NCBI GenBank assembly: GCA_964553915.1
Contig: CAZKMM010000144.1
Coordinates: 1 to 5,296 of the forward strand
Direction: 5' to 3'
Length of the DNA: 5,296 bases
Source: CAZKMM01 sp964553915
GTDB taxonomy: Bacteria > RBG-13-61-14 > DRUE01
Shown here one piece after another: positions 1-5,296 of this stretch. Numbering within the stretch: the first letter of the stretch is position 1; the number at the start of each line of letters is the position of its first letter. Under the pieces are notes generated by a model. That model was given only the letters and a program-made list of their open reading frames with translations. It had not been told where the DNA came from and did no database searches. The position numbers and the translations under genes are program-made.

Positions 1-132
1 TTTTTCCTCTTTCCAGAGACCATTGCAAAGAAGGAATTTCAGGATTAAGATAAAAATCCCTTGAGCCGGGCTGAAGGAGATAATATAATGAAGGGGATTT
101 GGAAGGTCTGGCTGGTCAATCATACCTGTCAT
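1..132 (-). CDS. Possible divergent gene, N-terminal 44 codons only, unidentified
   Basis: A minus-strand frame starts with ATG at 132-130 (a second in-frame ATG lies at 123-121) and stays open for 44 codons to the left edge. A strong Shine-Dalgarno match, GGGGAGG on the minus strand (146-140), sits seven bases before the first ATG. The predicted peptide begins MTGMIDQPDLPNPL, then has a hydrophobic stretch at about residues 17-37 (with IFILILKFLLC), and reaches WKEEK at the edge. I do not recognise it. G+C is lowest at second codon positions, which weakly supports coding, but 44 codons are too few to be sure. If real, it is transcribed divergently from purL, with 56 bases between the two start codons. 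The main argument against it is that a good rightward promoter (61-89) would then lie inside this gene. Bases 1-48 on the + strand could instead be the tail of another gene (see findings). Confidence 0.33.
   Translation of the reverse strand, partial: MTGMIDQPDLPNPLHYIISFSPAQGIFILILKFLLCNGLWKEEK
54..100. repeat. Imperfect inverted repeat bracketing the putative pur promoter
   Basis: The left arm AAATCCCTT (54-62) pairs with the right arm AAGGGGATTT (91-100), giving nine pairs with one bulged base and a 28-base spacer. The arms flank the putative -35 and -10 elements, and the left arm overlaps the -35. It could be an operator-like site for a dimeric regulator or a stem in a longer transcript. 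It could also be chance: the arms are short and rich in A/T runs, and no known purine-regulator box is recognised. Confidence 0.25.
61..89 (+). promoter_or_regulatory. Putative sigma70-type promoter for the pur operon
   Basis: A perfect TATAAT -10 hexamer (84-89) lies exactly 17 bases after TTGAGC (61-66), which matches four of six positions of the TTGACA -35 consensus. Transcription would start near 96-97, leaving a leader of about 92 bases before the purL ATG. The spacing and strand fit purL well. One caution is that the same bases include AAGGAG followed by ATG, a ribosome-binding pattern that naturally creates A/T-rich look-alikes of a -10 box. The site also lies inside the possible minus-strand ORF. 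Confidence 0.45.
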
Positions 133-188
133 TTAAAAACCTCCCCGGGCATTTGCGATTAGATTTCTGACCTGCTAGGATTTTTAAG

Positions 189-3188
189 ATGGCGGTTCGG
201 ATTGAAGTAAAGTTCAAGCCGGGAATCACTGATGCCCTGGGAAAAAGCACCCAGGCTAGAATTCGCTCCGAGCTGGGAATAGAGCTGGAAGAAGTCAAAA
301 CCATAGAGGTTTATACCATAGATAAAGAGCTTTCTTCTGACCAGCTGGAGCGGATTCGCCGGGAAATTTTCACTGACCCGCTCACCCAACAATCCGCGGT
401 TGCCCGACCGCTCGCAGAAGATTTTGACTGGGTAATTGAGGTTGGCTTCCTTCCCGGGGTCACGGACAATGTGGGTAAAACCAGCCGGGAAGCAATAGAG
501 GAGCTTCTGGGAGTAAAGTTTTCTTCTGATGAGGGGGTTTACACCAGCAGGCAGTATCTTTTGAAGGGAAAACTGAGCCGGGAGCAGGTAGAGACCATTG
601 CCAAGAGGCTTTATAATCCCCTGATTCAGCGGGTTCAGATTAAATCTTATCCTGAGTTTAAGGATTCTGATGGAATGGAAGTGATTGTCCCCAAGGTCAA
701 GCTCCCGCCCTCAGACCGGGTGCTGGAAGTGGACCTGGACCTGCCCGAGGCTGAGCTGGAAAAGCTGGGGAAGTTCGGAATTTTAGAGCGGGTGGAAAAA
801 GACGGAACTGAAATTCGCCGGGGACCGCTGGCTCTCAATTTAAACGAGCTGAAAGTCATCCGGGATTATTTCAAAAAGGAAGCAAGAAAGCCCACGGATG
901 TGGAGCTGGAGAGCATTGCCCAGACCTGGAGCGAGCACTGCAAGCACAAGATTTTTTCTGCCCGGCTGGATGAGGTGGATTCTATTTTTAAGAGTTTTAT
1001 TCGTCGGGCAACTGAGGAAATCCGGGCAGAGCTGGGAGAAAATGACTGGTGCGTGAGCGTGTTTGTGGACAATTCCGGCGTGATAAAATTTGATGATGAG
1101 AATCTTCTCTGCTATAAGGTGGAGACCCATAACTCTCCCAGCGCGCTTGACCCTTACGGCGGAGCCATTACCGGGATTGTCGGAGTGAACCGGGACCCGC
1201 TCGGCACCGGTCAGGGAGCCAAGCTCTGCATCAATATCTATGGCTTTTGCTTTGGCGACCCGTATTTTAAAGGTCCCCTTCCCTTTCGGGACCGGGAGCG
1301 GAAAAACCCAATTCTCCATCCCCGGGTGATTTTTGAAGGAGTTCGGCTCGGAGTGGAGCACGGCGGGAACAAAAGCGGTATTCCCACTCCCTGGGGATTT
1401 GTGATTTTTGACCCCAGATATATGGGCAAGCCCCTGGTTTATGTGGGCACGGTGGGAGTAATTCCCGGAGAGATAAACGGAATTCCCGGCGAATACAAAA
1501 AAGCCCAGCCCGGCGACCTGATTGTAATGGCAGGCGGAAGAGTGGGTAAGGACGGGATTCACGGTGCTACTTTTAGCTCCGAGAGCCTTCACGAGGGCTC
1601 TCCTGCCGGAGCTGTGCAGATTGGCGACCCCATCACCCAGAAAAAGCTCCACGATGCCCAGCTGGAGCTCAGGGAAAAAAATCTTTACAACAGCGTGACC
1701 GATAATGGTGCCGGAGGCTTGAGCTGTTCTGTGGGAGAGATGGCAAGGGAGAGCGGGGGCTGTGAGGTGGAGCTGGAGAAGGTTCCCACCAAATATTCCG
1801 GGCTGGCTCCCTGGGAAATCTGGGTGAGCGAGAGCCAGGAGCGAATGACCTATGCGGTTCCGCCGGGAAAAATTGATGAGTTTATGAAAATTATGAAAAA
1901 GCACAATGTAGAAGCAACCGTGATTGGCAGATATACCGACTCTGGCAGGTGTCAGGTTAAAATGCGGGGAAAAGTGGTAATGGATGTTGATTTAAAATTC
2001 CTCCACGAAGGAGTGCCCCAGCTGATTCTCCGCTCAGAATGGAAAGAGCCGAACTATCCCGAGCCGGAGCTTAAAGACCTAAAAGACCAGGAGCTGAAAA
2101 ATCAGCTTGTAGAGATGGTGGGAAGATTAAATCTCTGCTCCAAGGAATATGTGGTTCGGCAGTATGACCATGAGGTTCAGGGAGGTTCCATCATCAAGCC
2201 CCTGGTGGGGGTGAAAGAGGATGTCCAGAGCGATGCGGTGGTGATGCGACCGGTTCTTTCCAGTTTTCAGGCAGTGGCACTTTCCAGCGGAATCCTTCCC
2301 TGGTATGGGGATATAGATACCTGGGCAATGGCAGAATCCGGGATAGATACCGCGGTGCGAAATGTGGTGGCAGTGGGAGCAGACCCGGAGCGGATCGCGC
2401 TTCTGGATAATTTCTGCTGGTGCTCCTCTGATGAGCCTTTCCGGCTCGGTCAGCTGAAAAGAGCGGTGATGGCTTGCTATGAGACCGCCCGAAAATTCCG
2501 CACTCCCTTTATCAGTGGAAAGGACAGTATGTTTAATGATTTTAAAGGCTATGATGAAAAGGGGGAGCCGGTGAAAATTTCGGTTCCGCCCACGCTTTTA
2601 ATCTCCAGCCTGGGAATTGTCCCGGATTTGAGAAGATGCCAGAGCCTGGATTTCAAATTTCCCGGCGATTTAATTTTTGTAATTGGAATTACAAAATCTG
2701 AGCTGGGAGGAAGCGAGTATCTGGCATATCTGGGCGAGAAGGAGAGAGGAGAGCGTTATATTGGCAGGCGAGTTCCCCGGGTGGATATAGAGCAGGCACG
2801 GGCTCGGTATCAGAGGGTTCATCAGGCTTTACAAGAGGAGCTTTTTTCCGCGGTTCATTCGGTTGGGGTTGGTGGGCTCGGATTCGGGCTCTGCAAGATG
2901 ACAATGGCAGGAGAGCTGGGAGCAGAGATAGATTTAAGCTTAATTCCCTGCTCCGGCAATCTCACCATTTCCGAGAGATTATTTTCTGAAACCCAGAGCC
3001 GGTTTATTGTCGCGGTTCCTCCGGAGAGGATAAAGCGGTTTGAGGAGATTTTTGCCGGGGAGGTTTATGCTCAAATCGGGGTGGTGATAAAGGAGCCGGA
3101 GCTGGTTTTTAAATTTCAGGGTGAGGAGATTTCCCGGGTGAAGGTTTTGGAGCTGAAGGAAAGTTATAAAAAGACTTTGGGCTGGTAG
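189..3188 (+). CDS. purL: Phosphoribosylformylglycinamidine synthase, tandem PurS domains fused to PurL
   Basis: This is the cytoplasmic FGAM synthase large component, which makes FGAM from FGAR using ATP and ammonia from PurQ (step 4 of purine synthesis). The 999 residues begin with two PurS-like repeats, about 3-75 (IEVKFKPGITDALGK) and 81-155 (IEVGFLPGVTDNVGK). A linker domain follows with SEHCKHK at 248-254. Then comes the duplicated PurM-like synthetase core: ETHNSPSALDPYGG at 312-325, GNKSGIPT at 393-400, DGIHGATFSS at 455-464, SESQERM at 547-553, SGKDSMFND at 776-784 and GVGGLGFGL at 893-901. Stand-alone small PurL is about 720 residues, so the extra length is accounted for by two PurS units. 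The C-terminal glutaminase of large PurL is absent and is supplied by the next gene. The start is well fixed: an in-frame TGA lies at 168-170, 189 is the first ATG after it, and AGGA (177-180) sits eight bases upstream. No frameshift or truncation is seen. The family assignment is very secure. Confidence 0.97.
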   Translation: MAVRIEVKFKPGITDALGKSTQARIRSELGIELEEVKTIEVYTIDKELSSDQLERIRREIFTDPLTQQSAVARPLAEDFDWVIEVGFLPGVTDNVGKTSREAIEELLGVKFSSDEGVYTSRQYLLKGKLSREQVETIAKRLYNPLIQRVQIKSYPEFKDSDGMEVIVPKVKLPPSDRVLEVDLDLPEAELEKLGKFGILERVEKDGTEIRRGPLALNLNELKVIRDYFKKEARKPTDVELESIAQTWSEHCKHKIFSARLDEVDSIFKSFIRRATEEIRAELGENDWCVSVFVDNSGVIKFDDENLLCYKVETHNSPSALDPYGGAITGIVGVNRDPLGTGQGAKLCINIYGFCFGDPYFKGPLPFRDRERKNPILHPRVIFEGVRLGVEHGGNKSGIPTPWGFVIFDPRYMGKPLVYVGTVGVIPGEINGIPGEYKKAQPGDLIVMAGGRVGKDGIHGATFSSESLHEGSPAGAVQIGDPITQKKLHDAQLELREKNLYNSVTDNGAGGLSCSVGEMARESGGCEVELEKVPTKYSGLAPWEIWVSESQERMTYAVPPGKIDEFMKIMKKHNVEATVIGRYTDSGRCQVKMRGKVVMDVDLKFLHEGVPQLILRSEWKEPNYPEPELKDLKDQELKNQLVEMVGRLNLCSKEYVVRQYDHEVQGGSIIKPLVGVKEDVQSDAVVMRPVLSSFQAVALSSGILPWYGDIDTWAMAESGIDTAVRNVVAVGADPERIALLDNFCWCSSDEPFRLGQLKRAVMACYETARKFRTPFISGKDSMFNDFKGYDEKGEPVKISVPPTLLISSLGIVPDLRRCQSLDFKFPGDLIFVIGITKSELGGSEYLAYLGEKERGERYIGRRVPRVDIEQARARYQRVHQALQEELFSAVHSVGVGGLGFGLCKMTMAGELGAEIDLSLIPCSGNLTISERLFSETQSRFIVAVPPERIKRFEEIFAGEVYAQIGVVIKEPELVFKFQGEEISRVKVLELKESYKKTLGW

Positions 3189-3189
3189 A

Positions 3190-3996
3190 ATGGCAAAACC
3201 AAGGGTATTGGTTCTTACCGGTTATGGGATTAACTGCGATTTTGAGACCGAGTATGGGTTTAATCTTGCCGGCGGAAAAGCAGAACGGGTGCATATCAAC
3301 AGCCTGATTTCTGGAGAGAGAGCCCTGCGGGACTATCAGATTCTGGCTTTTCCCGGTGGATTCAGCTTTGGCGATGACATTGCCAGCGGAAAGGTGCTGA
3401 GTTTAAAAAGCCGGCTCTGGCTCGGGGAGGAGATTCGGGAGTTTATTGACCGGGGAGGGCTGGTAATTGGCATCTGCAACGGCTTTCAGGTGCTGGCAAA
3501 ATACGGCTTGCTCTCGGACCAGCCCGCCACCAGGCCCGAGCAGAGAATCACGGTTACTTATAATGATTCCGGAAGGTTTGAAGACCGCTGGGTATGGCTG
3601 AAGCGGGTGAGCAAAAAATCCATCTGGCTGGAAGGGATTGAAGGAATCTATCTGCCGGTGGCTCACGGCGAGGGAAAGTTCTTCACCACTCCCCAGGTGC
3701 TTGATACCATAGAAAAAAATGACCAGGTGGCTTTCCGCTATGCTCGTCCGGACCTGGAACCAGCCCGGGGAGAATATCCGCTTAATCCCAACGGCTCGCT
3801 CAATGACATCGCAGGAATCTGCGACCCGAGCGGAAGGGTTTTGGGAATGATGCCTCATCCAGAGCGGTTCTTATCCTTTTACAATCATCCTCGCTGGACT
3901 TATTTTAAAGAAGAGGCAAAAAGGAAAAATCTGCCCATCATAGAGGAGGGAGAGGGGCTGAAAATTTTAAAAAACGGCGTGAGGTATTTTAGCTAG
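3190..3996 (+). CDS. purQ: Phosphoribosylformylglycinamidine synthase glutaminase subunit PurQ
   Basis: This class I (triad) glutamine amidotransferase hydrolyses glutamine and passes ammonia to PurL. Its 268 residues show the nucleophile Cys96 in GICNGFQ (94-100), the oxyanion-region motif GGFSFGDD (56-63), PVAHGEGKF (156-164), NPNGSLNDIAGI (199-210) and the His223/Glu225 pair in GMMPHPER (219-226), so the catalytic triad is complete. It is longer than the roughly 227-residue Bacillus-type PurQ. The extra length is mainly an insert around 184-198 and a tail after the HPER motif (NHPRW at 232-236, GEGLKILKNGVRYF near the end), a form I associate with organisms that also carry fused PurSL. The ATG lies one base after the purL stop with no good Shine-Dalgarno, so translation is probably coupled to purL. 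It is expected to work in complex with the upstream protein, whose tandem PurS part would bridge the two. Confidence 0.96.
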   Translation: MAKPRVLVLTGYGINCDFETEYGFNLAGGKAERVHINSLISGERALRDYQILAFPGGFSFGDDIASGKVLSLKSRLWLGEEIREFIDRGGLVIGICNGFQVLAKYGLLSDQPATRPEQRITVTYNDSGRFEDRWVWLKRVSKKSIWLEGIEGIYLPVAHGEGKFFTTPQVLDTIEKNDQVAFRYARPDLEPARGEYPLNPNGSLNDIAGICDPSGRVLGMMPHPERFLSFYNHPRWTYFKEEAKRKNLPIIEEGEGLKILKNGVRYFS

Positions 3997-4006
3997 CTTT
4001 AAGCCG

Positions 4007-5296
4007 GTGAGGGAAAAATCTCCAGCCCTAAAGCAAAGAAAAAACCTGGCTCAGCTGGTATATTTAATTGTTCTTAATCTTTTAGTTACTGCGGATTTGG
4101 GCTTGGATGTTCCCCTGATTGTTCGGATTACCGAGCTCTATCAGATTTCTGAATTCCACTTTTCCCTGTTTTTGATTGTTCCCTTTACTCTGTTCAGCGG
4201 GATTTTCTCCTTTGTCTGGGGATACTTCTCGGACCAGTATTCCCGCAAGGTAATTCTGGAGCTGAACCTCTTTTTGGGAGGATTATTCATTCTGGCAGTG
4301 GGGCTGGGATTTTTGTTTGAGCTGGCTTTTTTCTTCCCGGCTTTTTTCCGGGTGATGAGTGCGGTGGCATTAGCCGGGGTGGTGCCGGTGAGTATGAATA
4401 TGGTGGTGGACTTAATTCAGGAAGAGGAACGGGGAGGGATTTTTGGCTGGCTGGGGATTTCCGGCTTGGTGGGATATGGGCTCGGGTTTTTGCTCAGCGG
4501 AGCCCTGGTTCGCTATGGGATATTTGTTCCCTATCTGGTCGGGTCTGGACTGGCATTTTTCTTTCTGCTTTTGGGAAGGGGTATGCCCGAGCCAAAAAGA
4601 GCCCAGGGAGAGAAAATTCTTTATGAGCTTATCTCTCAGGGCAAGCTGGAGTATGGCTATAAGATAGAGCTTTCTGCCCTGAGCACCATCTTTTCCCATC
4701 CCATTAATATCTTTCTTTTTCTTTTTGTGATAATTTTCTCAATGCCCGCGGCTGCTTTGGGGATATTTTTCATTCCCTTTCTGGTGCGAAATCATAACTT
4801 TAATGAGTTCTGGGCAACCTTGTATCTTCTGGCAGTTTTTTCCAGCCAGGTGTTCGGGCAGGTGGTCTTCGGCAGGCTGGGAGACCGCTGGTATGCAAGG
4901 AATGAGCGAGGAAGGGTCTGGGCAATGCTTTTGGCTCTGGTTTGTGCGGTGCCTTTTCTGGTTCTCGCTTTTCTGGTTCCCTTTGATCTCAGCCATCGGC
5001 TCTCGCTTTTGATTTTTTCTGCTTTGATGCTTCTGGGAGGATTTTTTATGGTGGGACCCAACCCGCTGACCCTGACGATTTTCTGCGACATCAATCTTCC
5101 GGAGCATCGGGGAACAGTTCTGGCTTTGAATTATATTGGCTGGCTGATTGCCCGGATTTTGTCCGCTCCGCTCTGTAGCTTTTTGGCAGGAAGATGGGAG
5201 ATGAATTATGCTCCAGCTTTTCTGCTCATCAGCCTGTTTTTAATCCCTGCCAGCTTTTTCCTCCTGCCGGTGCTCTGGCAGGTAAGCTCTGCCCTG
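4007..5296 (+). CDS. MFS transporter, 12 TM helices, 3' end beyond window
   Basis: A frame of 430 codons runs from GTG 4007 to the window edge with no stop, and encodes an integral membrane carrier of the major facilitator superfamily. About twelve hydrophobic helices can be drawn, at roughly residues 13-33, 51-71, 83-104, 108-134, 144-167, 172-191, 233-259, 268-289, 304-324, 332-352, 370-396 and 402-424. The signature motif A appears in both halves: WGYFSDQYSRK (71-81) between TM2 and TM3, and FGRLGDRW (288-295) between TM8 and TM9. Arg115 in TM4 may be the motif B arginine. A 40-residue polar loop joins the halves, and INLPEHRGT (362-370) precedes TM11. GTG is chosen because an in-frame TGA lies at 3980-3982, no ATG occurs before TM4, and the next TTG codons would delete TM1. 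The Shine-Dalgarno is weak, so coupling to purQ, ten bases upstream, is plausible. The substrate is unknown; nucleobase or nucleoside transport is only a guess from context. Probably only the C-terminal tail is missing. Confidence 0.9.
   Translation, partial: MREKSPALKQRKNLAQLVYLIVLNLLVTADLGLDVPLIVRITELYQISEFHFSLFLIVPFTLFSGIFSFVWGYFSDQYSRKVILELNLFLGGLFILAVGLGFLFELAFFFPAFFRVMSAVALAGVVPVSMNMVVDLIQEEERGGIFGWLGISGLVGYGLGFLLSGALVRYGIFVPYLVGSGLAFFFLLLGRGMPEPKRAQGEKILYELISQGKLEYGYKIELSALSTIFSHPINIFLFLFVIIFSMPAAALGIFFIPFLVRNHNFNEFWATLYLLAVFSSQVFGQVVFGRLGDRWYARNERGRVWAMLLALVCAVPFLVLAFLVPFDLSHRLSLLIFSALMLLGGFFMVGPNPLTLTIFCDINLPEHRGTVLALNYIGWLIARILSAPLCSFLAGRWEMNYAPAFLLISLFLIPASFFLLPVLWQVSSAL

Noticed and set aside
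1..188. Purine riboswitch or other RNA regulator upstream of purL
   Set aside because: I could not find the conserved purine-aptamer core or three-helix layout, and the leader after the likely transcription start is only about 92 bases, without a terminator-like hairpin and U-run.
840..1904. Long minus-strand ORF (354 codons) opposite purL
   Set aside because: The + strand here encodes conserved PurL motifs (SEHCKHK through SESQERM). The antisense frame has no recognisable domain and is explained by purL codon choice, which rarely produces antisense stops.
3403..3858. Minus-strand ORF (151 codons) opposite purQ
   Set aside because: It lies opposite the catalytic core of PurQ and shows no family features or plausible start signal, so it is a shadow frame.
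3996..4034. GCTTTA (3996-4001) and TAAAGC (4029-4034) inverted repeat around the GTG start
   Set aside because: The six-pair stem has a 27-base loop, no supporting inner pairing and no U-run, so it is not a credible terminator and is likely chance.
4412..5107. Several ORFs in other frames over the transporter region, including Lys/Gln-rich minus-strand ones
   Set aside because: The 4007-5296 frame encodes a full set of MFS helices and both motif A copies. The Lys/Gln/Ser-rich minus frames are the complement of Phe/Leu-rich membrane codons.
1..5296. tRNA, rRNA, CRISPR array, insertion sequence or attachment site
   Set aside because: Nearly the whole window is protein-coding with known families. 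I saw no regularly spaced repeats, terminal inverted repeats, transposase motifs or tRNA-like cloverleaf segments.

Overview
The window carries a compact purine-biosynthesis segment, all read rightward, from what is most likely a bacterium. A roughly 190-base upstream region is followed by a PurS-PurS-PurL fusion (189-3188), a stand-alone PurQ glutaminase (3190-3996), and a major facilitator superfamily (MFS) transporter that starts with GTG at 4007 and is still open at the right edge (5296). The two pur genes are one base apart. Ten bases separate purQ from the transporter, and I see no terminator between them, so the three genes look like one operon.

PurL and PurQ together catalyse step 4 of de novo IMP synthesis: FGAR + ATP + glutamine + water gives FGAM + ADP + Pi + glutamate. 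PurQ releases ammonia from glutamine, the PurL domain activates FGAR with ATP and uses the ammonia, and the PurS part bridges the two. PurS is usually a separate small protein. Here two PurS-like copies are fused in tandem to the N-terminus of PurL, an architecture between the three-protein PurS/PurL/PurQ system and the single-chain large PurL. The transporter's substrate cannot be read from sequence; its position suggests, but does not show, a link to purine metabolism.

The first 188 bases hold several overlapping signals that compete with one another: a good sigma70-type promoter (61-89), an inverted repeat around it, a Shine-Dalgarno plus 24-codon ORF on the + strand, and the start of a minus-strand ORF with a strong Shine-Dalgarno that runs off the left edge. 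They cannot all be functional in the obvious way.

Lineage: Shine-Dalgarno sites and a TATAAT-type promoter favour a bacterium. The fused PurSL with an HNSPSALDPYGG-type motif and the long (268-residue) PurQ resemble, from memory, proteins of deltaproteobacterial-type and uncultured candidate-phylum bacteria. I cannot place it further. Apart from the fusion, the window looks like core metabolism, and I found no clear evidence of a new defence, mobile or RNA system.
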